From assembly GCA_003555025.1 (NCBI GenBank), contig PWHV01000018.1, positions 1 to 64,000 on the forward strand: a DNA stretch of 64,000 bases, in the 5' to 3' direction. A program made the translations under genes and the position numbers. The stretch comes from Methanomassiliicoccaceae archaeon (GTDB taxonomy: Archaea > Thermoplasmatota > Thermoplasmata > Methanomassiliicoccales > Methanomethylophilaceae). The notes beneath the pieces were generated by a model. It made no database searches. It had not been told where the DNA came from and saw nothing but the letters and a program-made list of their open reading frames with translations. Every line of letters begins with the position of its first letter. Position 1 is the first letter of the stretch. Positions 8,273-17,579 of the stretch are shown here, piece after piece.

Positions 8273-9919
8273 TCACTCGTCGAGGTCTTCCATGCCGCCC
8301 ATGCCGCCCATGCCGCCGCCGGGGGGCCCGGAGGGCATTGGCATGCCACGGGATGCGATGACGTCGTCGATCCTCAGGATCATCACCGCCGCGTCGGTGG
8401 CGGAGTTGATGGCCTGCTTGCCTATCCGGTAGGGCTCGATGACGTTCAACTTCAGCATGTCCTCCACCTCTCCCGTGAAGGGGTTGAGCCCCTGGTGGGG
8501 CTTATCCCCCTTATGCTCGGCCCTCATCCTTATCAGTATGTCGATAGGGTCCAGGCCGGCGTTCTCGGCGAGGGTGGTGGGTATGATCTCCATGGCGGAG
8601 GCGAATGCGTCGATGGCTATCTGCTCGCGTCCGCCCACCGTGGAGGCGTAATCCCTCAGGCCCAGAGCCAGCTCGGTGGCGGTGGAACCGCCGCCGGTCA
8701 CCATCATGCCGTCCTCGATGGTCACCCTGACGACGCTCATGGCGTCAATGAGGGAGCGCTCGATCTCGTCTAGCACGTGGCTGGTTCCGCCCCTGATGAG
8801 CAGGGAGACGGTCTTGGGCTCGGTCAGGCCGGTGATGAAGGTCATCTCCTCGTCCTGGGTTTTCCTCATCTCCACCAGCTCGGCGGTGCCGAGGTCGCTG
8901 GCCTCGAGCTCGTCGAACTTGTTGATGATGTTGCCGCCGGTGGAGCGGGCCAGCTTCTCCATGTCGGTCTTCTTGACCCGGCGGGCGGCGAATATGCCCT
9001 CCTTGGCGAGGAAATGCTGCGCCAGGTCGTCGATGCCCTTCTGGCAGAAAACCACGTTGGCGCCGGTCTCCTTGACGGTATTGACCATCCTCTTGATCAT
9101 GTTCTCCTCCTCCTGGAGGAAGGCGCTCAGCTGGCTGGGGTCAGTGATCTCTATCTTGGCGTCGATCTCGGTCTTCTTGACCTCGAAGGGCGCGTCGAGG
9201 AGTGCGATCTTGGCGTTCTCGACCTTCTTGGGCATGGATGTGTGGACGGGTTCCTTGTCGACTATCAGGCCCTTCACCAATGTGGTGTCCTCCATCCATC
9301 CGCCGGCCTTCTTGACCATCTGCACGTTGTCGAGGTCGGCGCTCAGCACGCCGTCGTCGTCCTCGACGACGGTCTTGATGGCGTCCACCACAAGCTCGGC
9401 GAAGAACTCCTTGGAGCCGGAGACCTGCTTGCTTATCATAGAGGTCACGGCGATGTTCTTCAGCAGCTCTATGTCATTGATGTCCACCTTGATGGCGACG
9501 TCCTGCAGTATCTCCTGGGCCTTGGTGTTGGCCAGGCGGTAGCCGCCGGCGATGATGGTGGGGTGCACGTTGGATTCGATAAGGTCCACCGCTTTCTTGA
9601 GCAGCTCGCCGGCGATGATCACGGAAGTGGTGGTCCCATCGCCTACCTCGGCGTCCTGGGTCTTGGCCACTTCCACCACCATCTTGGCGGCGGGGTGCTG
9701 CACATCGATCTCCTTCAGGATGGTCACACCGTCGTTGGTGATGATCACGTCCCCCATAGAGTCAACCAGCATCTTGTCCATACCACGGGGGCCGAGACTG
9801 CTCCTCACCGAGTCGGCGATTGCTCTCGCCGCGGTGATGTTGTTGTATTGCGCGTCCTTACCCCTGTCTCTCTTCGTTCCTTCTTTCAATATAAATATCG
9901 GGGCGTTACCCATACCCAT
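8273..9919 (-). CDS. thermosome subunit (group II chaperonin)
   Basis: The 548-residue ATP-dependent archaeal chaperonin subunit forms the hetero- or homo-oligomeric double ring. Equatorial-domain motifs are visible: [23 protein letters not shown] and the nucleotide-binding GDGTTTSVI. The apical domain is central, and a GGMGGMGGM-rich tail ends in acidic residues. The ATG at 9919 follows a strong GAGGAGG; a second ATG is two codons later. Upstream are a TATA box and a perfect palindrome at the predicted transcription start (9942-9959), suggesting repression. The gene is convergent with nothing and is followed by a hairpin terminator. Confidence 0.97.
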   Translation of the reverse strand: MGMGNAPIFILKEGTKRDRGKDAQYNNITAARAIADSVRSSLGPRGMDKMLVDSMGDVIITNDGVTILKEIDVQHPAAKMVVEVAKTQDAEVGDGTTTSVIIAGELLKKAVDLIESNVHPTIIAGGYRLANTKAQEILQDVAIKVDINDIELLKNIAVTSMISKQVSGSKEFFAELVVDAIKTVVEDDDGVLSADLDNVQMVKKAGGWMEDTTLVKGLIVDKEPVHTSMPKKVENAKIALLDAPFEVKKTEIDAKIEITDPSQLSAFLQEEENMIKRMVNTVKETGANVVFCQKGIDDLAQHFLAKEGIFAARRVKKTDMEKLARSTGGNIINKFDELEASDLGTAELVEMRKTQDEEMTFITGLTEPKTVSLLIRGGTSHVLDEIERSLIDAMSVVRVTIEDGMMVTGGGSTATELALGLRDYASTVGGREQIAIDAFASAMEIIPTTLAENAGLDPIDILIRMRAEHKGDKPHQGLNPFTGEVEDMLKLNVIEPYRIGKQAINSATDAAVMILRIDDVIASRGMPMPSGPPGGGMGGMGGMEDLDE

Positions 9920-9941
9920 TTTCTTTCCTCCTCGGTTAATA

Positions 9942-9959
9942 GATTAGCTAATGCTAATC
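9942..9959. promoter_or_regulatory. palindromic operator candidate at thermosome start site
   Basis: GATTAGC-TAAT-GCTAATC is a perfect inverted repeat with seven-base arms. The TATA-like box of the thermosome gene (GTTATATA on the minus strand, 9980-9987) predicts transcription start near 9957, inside this palindrome. A repressor bound here would block recruitment of RNA polymerase, the arrangement known for the archaeal heat-shock repressor Phr, although this sequence is not the Phr site. The element is also close to the divergent DUF2240 gene. Confidence 0.6.
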
Positions 9960-9979
9960 GTTGCTAAAGTTTGTTCTTC

Positions 9980-9987
9980 TATATAAC
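9980..9987 (-). promoter_or_regulatory. TATA box of thermosome gene
   Basis: On the minus strand this reads GTTATATA, followed about 26 bases later by the palindrome and then by a leader of about 38 bases carrying the GAGGAGG ribosome-binding site. Confidence 0.5.
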
Positions 9988-10052
9988 TTTTACTAATGGG
10001 TCCAGACACCATTGGTGAGCAACTTTTATCTATCCGTGGCCGCTCTCGCCTG

Positions 10053-10529
10053 ATGATGAGCGAGGACCTCGAGAGGTGCGTCACATTCCTCTTCCGCCGC
10101 AAGGGCCGCGACGCCCTGAGCGAGAAGGAGTTCGTCTTCAGCGCGTCCATGGACATGCATTGGTTCCCGCCCCACGATGCCCAGCGCCTGCTGGACGTCT
10201 GCCGCGAGAAGGGGCTGCTGCGCCTGGAGAGCGGTTACCTCCGCCCCGGTTTCGACATGTCCTCGGTGGACGTGCCGGTGGCGTTCAAGCCCGGCAAGGA
10301 GCTGCTGCGCCGGCCGCGCCCGAAGGACGATGACGGCCTCTTCCCCCGCCTCATGGACATGGCGGTGGAAACGGGCATGGAAAGACGGGACTTCATCGCC
10401 GAATGCAACCGTCTGCAGGACCGTTTGGATGTGGAGATAGAGGTGGCGGGGCTGCTGGTCCTGCGCGACAAGGGCGTTGACGTCCTCTCCTTGGCGGAGG
10501 AGGCCTGCCGGCTCGCCGCCGCCCGCTGA
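10053..10529 (+). CDS. DUF2240 family protein
   Basis: This archaeal protein of about 158 residues is of unknown function. The N-terminal pattern LERCVTFLFRRKGRDALSEK followed by FSASMDMHWFPP fits the DUF2240 family as I know it. The frame is open from an ATG at 9996, but the ATG at 10053 is preferred: family similarity begins there, and a TATA-like ACTTTTATCT (10022-10031) lies 26 bases upstream, predicting a leaderless message. The C-terminal third is helical and charged. It ends two bases before the convergent MBF1 gene. DNA- or RNA-binding is possible but not shown. Confidence 0.7.
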   Translation: MMSEDLERCVTFLFRRKGRDALSEKEFVFSASMDMHWFPPHDAQRLLDVCREKGLLRLESGYLRPGFDMSSVDVPVAFKPGKELLRRPRPKDDDGLFPRLMDMAVETGMERRDFIAECNRLQDRLDVEIEVAGLLVLRDKGVDVLSLAEEACRLAAAR

Positions 10530-10531
10530 GC

Positions 10532-11014
10532 TCATTCCTTCTTGATGAAGTCGCCCAGGGTAAGGCCTCTTCCGCCGGAGCCCTTGACCTCCCCGCCGGC
10601 GAGGACCTTCTCCTTCAGGGTGATGTTCAATGCCTTCTCGATCTTCTTCACCAATCCTTCCGGCGGGGTTATGTCCCCCGCCTCCATCTTGGCGATGATG
10701 CTCTTCTTCTCCTTGATCTCGGAGGCCAGTTTATCCTGGTCCCACCCCAGGCGGTCCCTCGCCCCGCGGATCCTCTCCCGATAGTCGAGGACCAGCTCCT
10801 CGTTGTCACCGGAGAAGACGTCGCGGCTGCTCATCCGCCTCTTCCTCTTCTCCAGCCTCTCCTCGATCACCGACCGGCTCGTTGTCGATGTGGAGCTGCC
10901 GCCGCTGAACTTGTCGCCGAACCGCGTGCAGGCGGGGCAGACGTTGAGCTTGGTGCCTTCCACGAAAACAGGCTTGGGGTCTCCGGCCTCCTTTCCGCAT
11001 AGCTCGCAGCGCAT
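10532..11014 (-). CDS. mbf1: multiprotein bridging factor type 1 homologue
   Basis: The 160-residue protein has an N-terminal zinc ribbon (CELCGK at residues 3-8 and CPACTRFG near 26-33), a basic linker and a helix-turn-helix of the Xre/Cro type (about 85-140, with WDQDKLASEIKEKKSIIAKM). This architecture is the archaeal MBF1 (TIGR00270-like) protein, implicated in transcription or translation quality control. A TATA-like TTATAAAAG at about 11043-11051 lies 30-odd bases upstream of the ATG. Confidence 0.88.
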   Translation of the reverse strand: MRCELCGKEAGDPKPVFVEGTKLNVCPACTRFGDKFSGGSSTSTTSRSVIEERLEKRKRRMSSRDVFSGDNEELVLDYRERIRGARDRLGWDQDKLASEIKEKKSIIAKMEAGDITPPEGLVKKIEKALNITLKEKVLAGGEVKGSGGRGLTLGDFIKKE

Positions 11015-11134
11015 GATGAATCAGTCACAATACCTCATTTCTTTTATAATTGATGTCGCCGGGGAACAACTTTTCCGTTTTTTCGAAAACATCATATATT
11101 TCAATCTGATAGACTAGAGTGCAGAGTGAAACTC

Positions 11135-12343
11135 ATGGACGAGAACCAGCAGGATGAGTTCGTTACTGAGCTCCGGGACAAGGTAAGGGCCCTGGAGGAC
11201 AGGAACACCAGACTCATGGAAGAGGTCCGGATGGCCGAAGGAGAGAAGCGCTATGTTGAGAGCGAGCTCTTCAGGCTGCAGAAGGACGTCAAGCGTCTGC
11301 GGGCAGAGATGGAGAGGCTCAAGAGCCCTCCCCTCATCATCGGGACCCTCAAGGACGCCCTGCCCGACGGCAGGGTGGTGGTGAAAAGCTCCACGGGACC
11401 CGACTTCATAGTTTCCATATCCGAGTACGTCCCGTCCGACGACCTCATCCCAGGGGCGAGGGTGTCTCTCAACAAGCAGACCCTGGCGGTCATGGGAGTC
11501 CTGCCTCAGCCGTTGGACCCCATAGTCACCGGGGCGGAGATCATCGAGAAGCCCAATATCACCTACGAGGACATCGGCGGCCTGGAGGAGCAGGTCCGCG
11601 ACGTCAAGGAGGCAGTGGAGGACCCGCTGCTGAGGCCTGAGCTCTACAAGAAGGTGGGCATCGACCCGCCCAAGGGGGTTCTGCTGGTGGGGCCGCCCGG
11701 CACTGGAAAGACCCTGCTTGCCAAGGCGGTGGCTAATGCGACCGACGCAAGCTTCATCAGGCTGGTGGGTTCGGAGCTGGTGCAGAAGTACATCGGCGAG
11801 GGCGCCCGCCTGGTGCGCGAGCTGTTCGAGCTCGCCAACGAGAAGGCGCCCAGCATCGTCTTCATCGATGAGCTGGACTCGGTGGGCGCCAAGCGCCTGG
11901 ATGTGGCCACCTCCGGCGACCGCGAGGTGCAGCGCACGCTGATGCAGCTCCTCGCCGAGCTGGACGGCTTCAGGCCCACCGGCGACGTGAAGATCATCGG
12001 CGCCACCAACCGCCCTGACATCCTCGACGACGCGCTGCTGCGCCCCGGCAGGTTCGACCGCATCATCGAGATCGGCCTGCCCAACTACGAGGCCCGCCTG
12101 CAGATATTCAATATCCACACCTCGGCGATGAACATCGACGATAGCATCGACCTCAAGGAAATGGCGGTCCGTTCCGACGGCGCCTCCGGGGCCGAGCTGC
12201 ACTCGGTCTGCACCGAGGCGGGGATGTTCGCCATCCGCGCCGGCAGGGACACCGTCACCATGGCGGACTTCGACCAGGCCTTGCAAAAGGTCCTCAACAG
12301 CGATGAGACCTCGGCCATGAGCACGGGCCTGATGTTCGCCTAG
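11135..12343 (+). CDS. pan: proteasome-activating nucleotidase (PAN)
   Basis: This AAA+ ATPase of about 402 residues unfolds substrates and feeds the 20S proteasome. It has an N-terminal coiled coil (about 5-65), an OB domain and an AAA module with Walker A GPPGTGKT (about 185), Walker [10 protein letters not shown] and a second region of homology [17 protein letters not shown]. The usual C-terminal hydrophobic-Tyr-X gate-opening tail is Met-Phe-Ala here, a Phe variant. A GTG nine bases upstream (11126) is an alternative start; a TATA-like ATATAT (11095-11100) fits either. The stop codon shares CTAG with the convergent GPN GTPase. Confidence 0.95.
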   Translation: MDENQQDEFVTELRDKVRALEDRNTRLMEEVRMAEGEKRYVESELFRLQKDVKRLRAEMERLKSPPLIIGTLKDALPDGRVVVKSSTGPDFIVSISEYVPSDDLIPGARVSLNKQTLAVMGVLPQPLDPIVTGAEIIEKPNITYEDIGGLEEQVRDVKEAVEDPLLRPELYKKVGIDPPKGVLLVGPPGTGKTLLAKAVANATDASFIRLVGSELVQKYIGEGARLVRELFELANEKAPSIVFIDELDSVGAKRLDVATSGDREVQRTLMQLLAELDGFRPTGDVKIIGATNRPDILDDALLRPGRFDRIIEIGLPNYEARLQIFNIHTSAMNIDDSIDLKEMAVRSDGASGAELHSVCTEAGMFAIRAGRDTVTMADFDQALQKVLNSDETSAMSTGLMFA

Positions 12344-13113
12344 TCGGCGTCCATGGCGTCGGGGTCGTCGCCGCCGAGGAAGCACTGCTGCAACTGGTTG
12401 TAGAAGTCCTCGAGGCCGGACATCTCCGTAGATGAAACGGGGATCAGCTCGCGGTAGACGCCGACGTTCTCCATCGCCTTGAACAGCTCCAGACCCATCA
12501 CCGTCTGGGTGTCGATGTCCTCATCCAATAGGGCGCCGTAGAGCGCGTAAGGGTCCTGGGACCACAGGCGCAGCGACTCCATCTCCCCCTCGCCCAGGGT
12601 GTCCGCCTTGGACAGCAGGTTCATCACCGGCAGGGAGAAGCGGAACTGGGTCAGGGCGCAGAGCATCATGTTGGAGACGAATCCGTTGGGGGTGCGCGAC
12701 AGCCCGGGGTCGCTGAGGAACACCAGCACAGAATTGTCGCGGCCGAGCGCATCGACGATGACGTTTGACGACTGGCGGAAGGTGAAGAGCTCCATCTGCC
12801 CAGGGGTGTCGATTATGGTGAACTTCCCGCGATAGGGCTCGAGGGCCTCCACCAGCTTATCGACGTTCAGCGCCATGAGGTCGGCGCATACGATCTGCGC
12901 CCCGTTGGGGCCCAGGGAGTACTCGTCCATGACCTCGTTGAGGTGCACCCATTCGCGGATGTCGACGTCGGCATCGTAGGGGACCGAGTCGGCCCCCGGG
13001 TCCAGGTTGACGACGGCGCACTCTATGTCCAGGTTCTCCATCCAATCCTTGATGGCTCTTACCAGCGTGCTCTTGCCGCTTCCGGCGGTGCCGATGAGAT
13101 AGACGTTGTACAT
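12340..13113 (-). CDS. GPN-loop GTPase
   Basis: The 257-residue protein of the GPN/XAB1 family, whose eukaryotic members help assemble RNA polymerase, is a dimeric GTPase. Walker A is GTAGSGKST at residues 8-16, the diagnostic Gly-Pro-Asn loop appears in SLGPNGA near residue 70, G3 is DTPGQMELF, and NLLSKAD supplies base specificity. Archaeal homologues are single-copy and conserved, with an unclear role. The C-terminus is acidic. It shares its stop tetranucleotide CTAG with the convergent pan gene. Confidence 0.93.
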   Translation of the reverse strand: MYNVYLIGTAGSGKSTLVRAIKDWMENLDIECAVVNLDPGADSVPYDADVDIREWVHLNEVMDEYSLGPNGAQIVCADLMALNVDKLVEALEPYRGKFTIIDTPGQMELFTFRQSSNVIVDALGRDNSVLVFLSDPGLSRTPNGFVSNMMLCALTQFRFSLPVMNLLSKADTLGEGEMESLRLWSQDPYALYGALLDEDIDTQTVMGLELFKAMENVGVYRELIPVSSTEMSGLEDFYNQLQQCFLGGDDPDAMDAD

Positions 13114-13211
13114 TGGACTCCTCCCCTTCCTAATCCGCGAGGGGGTTAAAATACCGTTCGTGCCCGCCGGGGGTCGATTGGATTTATATTCTGCCGAGAG
13201 CAGTCAGGACC

Positions 13212-13781
13212 ATGGAGATCGAGCACTTGAACACGCGGCGCAACGTGGCCGCGCTCGGGATCGCGGGCGCGGCGTCGTTCTCGCTGCTATGGAGCGGCGC
13301 GGCCCTGCTGGACGGGGCTTGGGTATTCGGGGAGATGACGCTCAGCGAGCTCGGGGACCCTTCCAGGCCCGCCGACCTCGTGTTCAATATGGGCTGTGTG
13401 CTCGCCGGCGTGCTGCTGGGGCTGTTCGCGTACGGCATGCACCGGCTGCAGGCCGGCCGTTGGCTGAGGGCGTCCAGCACGCTGCTGATGCTGGCCTCGG
13501 TATTCCTGATCGGCGTCGGACTCTTCCCCATACACGTTGAGCTGCTGCACAACTTCTTCGCGGTGGCGTTCTTCGCCACCTTGTTGGCGGCCATCTCGGC
13601 CTCGGCCGCAGGGGACTGGGGCCGCGGGGGCAGAGGGAGGGTGATGGCGGCGGCGAGCGCGGTGATGGCGCTGCTGCCGTTGCTGCTACTGGCATTCGCT
13701 TCCCTGCCTCTGGCGGAGGCCTGGGCGGCCATCCTAGCCATGGCCTGGGCGGTGATGCGCAGCGTCGACCTGCTGGTCTAG
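13212..13781 (+). CDS. DUF998 family membrane protein
   Basis: The 189-residue integral membrane protein has about six predicted transmembrane segments. The motifs TLSELGDPSRP in the first outside loop and VGLFPIHVELLHNFFA fit the DUF998 family; function is unknown. A TATA-like GATTTATATT (13181-13190) lies about 26 bases before the ATG, indicating a leaderless transcript. The stop shares CTAG with the convergent gene. Confidence 0.75.
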   Translation: MEIEHLNTRRNVAALGIAGAASFSLLWSGAALLDGAWVFGEMTLSELGDPSRPADLVFNMGCVLAGVLLGLFAYGMHRLQAGRWLRASSTLLMLASVFLIGVGLFPIHVELLHNFFAVAFFATLLAAISASAAGDWGRGGRGRVMAAASAVMALLPLLLLAFASLPLAEAWAAILAMAWAVMRSVDLLV

Positions 13782-14533
13782 CGGCGGCGGCGCAGGAACC
13801 TGTCCCTCTTGTAGGGCAGATCGTCATAGCCCTCAGGCTCATGGCGGGAAAGGTCGTCCTCTGAATCCCGGTGCCGCTGGGGTTGATGGTCGTCCAGGGA
13901 ATAGCTCGTCGAGCTCTCCGCCCGCACCGGCGGCCGCTTCCTTTTGCGTAACGCGAGCAGGGCCGCCACCATGATGATGAACGCCGCGACGATGATGAGG
14001 ATGCACACGGTGCAGACCTCGGTGATGAGCTCCCAAAGCTCCTCGAACAGGTCCACGTTCGCTGTGATGGCGATGTCGCTGTAGCCATCGCTGGGGTTCC
14101 ACACCACCAGGTGGTGCTCGCCGCTGAAGGTGGTGACGTGCTCGCCCGTCAGCGGATCGCCCACGCTGGCGTTCCCTTCGTGCAGGCTTGTGAAAGCCTG
14201 TCCGTCGCTGAACGCCTCGTACTGCTCCTCATCCAGGATGTAGAAGTCGACCTCGCTGCCGGAAAGGACCCTCAAAGTGTACTGGATGGTGTAGCCTTCG
14301 TCCAAGGTCACGCGGAAGGACTCATGCTCATTGGTTTTCAGGGTGGCCTCATAGCTCGATTCGACGCTGGAGAGCCGGTTGTGACCATGGGTCAGCTCGG
14401 CGGCCTGGTCGGGGGATGAGGGTGCCGAGGGGGCCACCAGCACTGCCGAGAGCAACGCTAGGGCGAAAATTATGGCGCAAAGAGACCGTCCCCTCGTCAC
14501 AATGGATACATGAATATAGGGGGTATTTCTCAT
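13778..14533 (-). CDS. exported membrane-anchored protein, paralogue of the next gene
   Basis: The 251-residue protein has an N-terminal signal or anchor (SLCAIIFALALLSAVLVA), an ectodomain of about 120 residues, one transmembrane helix (VCILIIVAAFIIMVAALLAL) and a highly charged cytoplasmic tail of about 55 residues ending in RRRR. A GTG at 14500 would give a more compact signal peptide and is a plausible alternative start. The ectodomain aligns with the neighbouring protein: YTLRVLSGSEVDFYILDEEQ here matches YNLTVISGGPVQLLILDKEN there. I do not recognise a named family. The pair looks like a tandem duplication. Confidence 0.7.
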   Translation of the reverse strand: MRNTPYIHVSIVTRGRSLCAIIFALALLSAVLVAPSAPSSPDQAAELTHGHNRLSSVESSYEATLKTNEHESFRVTLDEGYTIQYTLRVLSGSEVDFYILDEEQYEAFSDGQAFTSLHEGNASVGDPLTGEHVTTFSGEHHLVVWNPSDGYSDIAITANVDLFEELWELITEVCTVCILIIVAAFIIMVAALLALRKRKRPPVRAESSTSYSLDDHQPQRHRDSEDDLSRHEPEGYDDLPYKRDRFLRRRR

Positions 14534-14582
14534 TATCTAACCGTCGCGATGGACGCGGCGCCCTCTGGCTCATGCTGGAGGG

Positions 14583-15137
14583 TCACCTGTTCATCGCCCT
14601 GCGGTAAAAGGCAACGGCGATCAGGGCCAGCAATGCGATTGCCACAACCGCCGCCAGCGAGTTGTCGCCCCCCTCCAGCCCCATGTTGGCCCTGAGACTG
14701 ACCTCACTGTCCCCCTGGCCTTCGTTCATGACCACGAGTACATGCTCAGCGCTGGAGGCCGTCTCATAGAGTCCGGCGGCGGGGGACGAGGGATCAGCGG
14801 TGGAGTTGTGCAGAGCACTGTAAGCATCGTTCCCTTCGAACGCCTGGTAGTTCTCCTTGTCCAATATTAGGAGCTGTACTGGACCTCCGGAAATCACCGT
14901 GAGGTTGTAGTGCAGGTGGTGAAGGTCATCGAGATCGTCCGTGAACGAGCGGTGCTCCCCCTCTCCCAAGGTGAATTCGGCCACGTTCCCTATGTGGGAG
15001 AGGTCGTCCTCGCAGGCGCTGCACGCCGGCCGCAGCTCGCCGGCCCCCACCATCGGCGATGAGACGACCAGCAACAGGGACGTTACCAAGGCGGCGATCG
15101 TCGCGGCGGCGGTGAGCGGACGGCTCCTCTCCATCAT
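14583..15137 (-). CDS. exported membrane-anchored protein, paralogue of the previous gene
   Basis: The 184-residue protein has a signal sequence (about 8-30), an ectodomain of about 120 residues with a CSAC pair near its start, and a C-terminal transmembrane helix (LAAVVAIALLALIAVAFY) ending in RRAMNR. It lacks the long charged tail of its neighbour. The core motif Y..V.SG.....ILD...Y.AF followed by an AEHVLVVMN-type strand is shared, as is the RANM/TANV end strand. A TATA-like GGTTTATACC (15155-15164) lies about 22-25 bases before the ATG pair, so the message is probably leaderless. No function can be assigned. Confidence 0.7.
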   Translation of the reverse strand: MMERSRPLTAAATIAALVTSLLLVVSSPMVGAGELRPACSACEDDLSHIGNVAEFTLGEGEHRSFTDDLDDLHHLHYNLTVISGGPVQLLILDKENYQAFEGNDAYSALHNSTADPSSPAAGLYETASSAEHVLVVMNEGQGDSEVSLRANMGLEGGDNSLAAVVAIALLALIAVAFYRRAMNR

Positions 15138-15276
15138 TCCGCCATAGGCTGATGGGTATAAACCGGTTTTCGACCTACCGTCGAAGCTCGGCCTCCGGGG
15201 GCGCGTGTGGAGGGGGTGCGCAAGGCTCCGCGCCTCCGCTGAGAAATGGAAGTAAGGGGTTTCATATACGCCGGGC

Positions 15277-15636
15277 TCAGAGCCTGTCGTAGAGGTACCA
15301 GTACTTGGCGTCCTCGCTGCTGGAGAGCAGGACGGCGACGGCTATGGCCAGCAACAGCAGGATCACCGGCAGGGCCTCCGCCGCCGCCAGCAGCAGGGCC
15401 GCCAGCCCGAGGACCATTATGGCTACGCCCGCAGCCATGGTGAGCTCCCAAGTCCACTGGGTGCCCTCCATCAGTCCGCCCGCGAATGCCATGATAAGAA
15501 CCCCCAGGGCCAGGAATGCCCCGGTGGCGTAGAGGTCCTGCACAGTGATGCTGTAGAAGGCCATCGCCATCGCGCCCACCGCGGCTACGAGGGCCAACAC
15601 CGATGATATGAAGACGTTCCTCGGTCTCTCGTCCAT
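15277..15636 (-). CDS. small four-helix membrane protein
   Basis: The 119-residue protein has about four transmembrane segments and short soluble ends (MDERPRN, and DAKYWYLYDRL at the C-terminus). It has no recognised family. A TATA-like TTATAAATC lies roughly 35 bases upstream of the ATG. It lies in a run of minus-strand single genes encoding small membrane or exported proteins. Confidence 0.6.
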   Translation of the reverse strand: MDERPRNVFISSVLALVAAVGAMAMAFYSITVQDLYATGAFLALGVLIMAFAGGLMEGTQWTWELTMAAGVAIMVLGLAALLLAAAEALPVILLLLAIAVAVLLSSSEDAKYWYLYDRL

Positions 15637-15685
15637 GAATACACCTGTGGGTTAATGCCAATCCTGATTTATAACCTGTTTCCTC

Positions 15686-16174
15686 CTAGAGCAGGAGCGC
15701 CTTCAGTATCCTCACTTCCTCAGAGGGGCGGTCCTGCGGCCCGGTGGGCACGGCCGCTATCGCGTCCACCGCCTCCATCCCCTCGAGGACCTCGGCGAAG
15801 ACCGGGTGCCTGATGTGCGGGTACCGGGCGTCGTCCCAGTCCAGGTAGCTGTTGGCCGCCAGGTTGATGAAGAACTGGCTGCCGCCGCTGTCGGGACGGC
15901 CGGTGTTGGCCATGGCCACCGAGCCCCGCTGATTGGAGTGCCCGGCCACGAACTCGTCCGGTATGTTGTAGCCTGGCCCTCCGCATCCGTTGCCGTCGGG
16001 GTCGCCGCCCTGGACCATGAACCCGGGTATAATGCGATGGAAGACAGTGCCGTCGTAGAAACCTTCAGATACCAGTTCGGAGAAGTTCCCGGCGGTCACG
16101 GGCATGTCGCCGAAGAGGCGGAGGACGATGTCCCCCTTGTCGGTTTTGAGAAGCGCCCTCGTATCGTTTTCCAT
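15686..16174 (-). CDS. cyclophilin-type peptidyl-prolyl isomerase
   Basis: The 162-residue single-domain cytoplasmic cyclophilin accelerates cis-trans isomerisation of Xaa-Pro bonds. The catalytic signature VFHRIIPGFMVQGGDPDG (with the catalytic Arg) is near residues 45-62, followed by GSVAMAN and SGGSQFFINLA. There is no signal peptide. Its length is typical of prokaryotic cyclophilins. Confidence 0.95.
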   Translation of the reverse strand: MENDTRALLKTDKGDIVLRLFGDMPVTAGNFSELVSEGFYDGTVFHRIIPGFMVQGGDPDGNGCGGPGYNIPDEFVAGHSNQRGSVAMANTGRPDSGGSQFFINLAANSYLDWDDARYPHIRHPVFAEVLEGMEAVDAIAAVPTGPQDRPSEEVRILKALLL

Positions 16175-16210
16175 GCCACCTTCAGACGCAGGAGGCGGAA
16201 ATATCTTTGC

Positions 16211-16702
16211 TCAGCCGTAGATGCTGCCGGGCCCGTTGTTTTTGCTGGGCTCCAACTCCTTCAGCATCTCCATGTACTCGCGGACATAGCTCTCGCTCAG
16301 CCTGCCGGCGTAGACCGAGGCGGAGAGCACCGCCAGCACCAGCGCCGCGGCGAAGACAAGCACCGGGGTCTCGAAGCCGGGGAACACCGCCAGCGCCAAC
16401 ATCATCAGCGCCGAGGTCTGCGCCTGCACCGCTACGGGACGGAGGTCGTTCAGCCTCTCGATCTCCCCCAGCAGCAACGCCCCGTATCCCATCGACGAGC
16501 GGGCGTTCTCCCACTCCTGCCTTGCCGCCGCCGAGGGCGGCAGCTGGTCCGTGTTCTTGGTGGCCCGCAGCTCGCGGTGGCGGCCCATCTCTTTCCGAGA
16601 ATTGCGGACGGTGACGATGAGGCGCGGCACTGAAATGACTGCCAGCAATATGGACACGAAGAAAAGCGCGTGTAGGAGCTCCTCGAGTCCGATGGGGCTC
16701 AT
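16211..16702 (-). CDS. membrane protein of unknown function
   Basis: The 163-residue protein has an N-terminal transmembrane helix (about 8-28), a charged cytoplasmic stretch rich in Arg and Asn, and two central to C-terminal helices (about 95-130), then a soluble end. I see no named family with certainty. It is on the same strand as cyclophilin, 36 bases upstream of it. Confidence 0.55.
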   Translation of the reverse strand: MSPIGLEELLHALFFVSILLAVISVPRLIVTVRNSRKEMGRHRELRATKNTDQLPPSAAARQEWENARSSMGYGALLLGEIERLNDLRPVAVQAQTSALMMLALAVFPGFETPVLVFAAALVLAVLSASVYAGRLSESYVREYMEMLKELEPSKNNGPGSIYG

Positions 16703-16725
16703 GGGCTCTCAATCATCTAGGGGGA

Positions 16726-16754
16726 TAAAAAAGGTGGCCCCCGACGGGCGGGGG
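16726..16754 (-). terminator. hairpin plus T6, peroxiredoxin terminator
   Basis: CCCCCG (16738-16743) and CGGGGG (16749-16754) form a six-pair stem with a five-base loop. On the minus strand it is followed, after a short GC-rich spacer, by six T (16727-16732). It lies about 20 bases after the peroxiredoxin stop. Confidence 0.6.
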
Positions 16755-16775
16755 GTTTCTGTTGTAGCGGTGAGC

Positions 16776-17438
16776 TCAGAGGTCCTTGGTCATGAACCAC
16801 CAGTCGTAGGCGCCCTTCTTGCCGCGGCGCTCGTAGGCGTCCTTGACGGTGGACGCCGGGGGCACGATGACCTTGTCGCCCAGCTCCAGGCTGACGTTCT
16901 TCGGCCAGCACTCGGGCATGGCCACGCCCTTCTCGTCGGCGGTCTTCAGCGCCTTCAGCGACCTCAGGACCTCGTTCACGTTCCTGCCCACCTCCTGCGG
17001 GTAGTAGATGATGAGCCTGATCACGCCCTTGGGGTCGATGATGAACACCGCGCGCACGGTGTTGCTCCCCTTCCCGGGATGGACCATGCCCAGCCTCTTG
17101 GCGAAGTCGCCGTGGTCGGCGATTATGGGGAACTCTATGTCCACGCCGAGGTTGTCCTTGATCCACTCCACCCACTTTATGTGGGAGAACACCTGGTCGA
17201 TGGACACGCCGATGAGCTCGGCGCCCAGCTCCTTGAACTCGTCCGCCTTCTTGGCGAAAGCGACGAACTCTGTGGTGCATACCGGGGTGAAGTCCGCCGG
17301 ATGGCTGAAAAGGACGAACCATTTGCCCTCGTAGGCCTCGGGCAGCTTCATCATGCCGTGGGTGGTCTTCACCTCCACCTGGGGGAACCCGTCCCCGATC
17401 AGGGGCATGCTTGCTGTGCTATCTTTGTCGTGATGCAT
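16776..17438 (-). CDS. 1-Cys/Prx6-type peroxiredoxin
   Basis: The 220-residue peroxiredoxin reduces peroxides. The peroxidatic Cys lies in FTPVCTTE (near residue 53), with conserved His/Pro before it (SHPADF). The long C-terminal domain (with MPECWPKN and YDWWFMTK) is typical of archaeal Prx6-type decamers; the extra Cys in this region may act as resolving Cys. The start ATG at 17438 follows a strong AGGAGG. It is divergent from metK. Confidence 0.93.
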   Translation of the reverse strand: MHHDKDSTASMPLIGDGFPQVEVKTTHGMMKLPEAYEGKWFVLFSHPADFTPVCTTEFVAFAKKADEFKELGAELIGVSIDQVFSHIKWVEWIKDNLGVDIEFPIIADHGDFAKRLGMVHPGKGSNTVRAVFIIDPKGVIRLIIYYPQEVGRNVNEVLRSLKALKTADEKGVAMPECWPKNVSLELGDKVIVPPASTVKDAYERRGKKGAYDWWFMTKDL

Positions 17439-17579
17439 TGTTCTTTGCCTCCTAGTTTTGTATGGAGAAAGTCATTTTTTTGCGGACTATATCGCATTAT
17501 CGTTGTTACGGAGCGGGATGTGAGGGGCGCTCTAGGCGTTCGTATAAAATACGAGCCACGGGATTCTCCGTCGATAAAA

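Noticed and set aside
16551-17579. Long in-frame extension upstream of metK
   Set aside because: It is antisense to the peroxiredoxin gene, has no similarity to MetK and is followed by a TATA-like box and a proper ATG at 17580.
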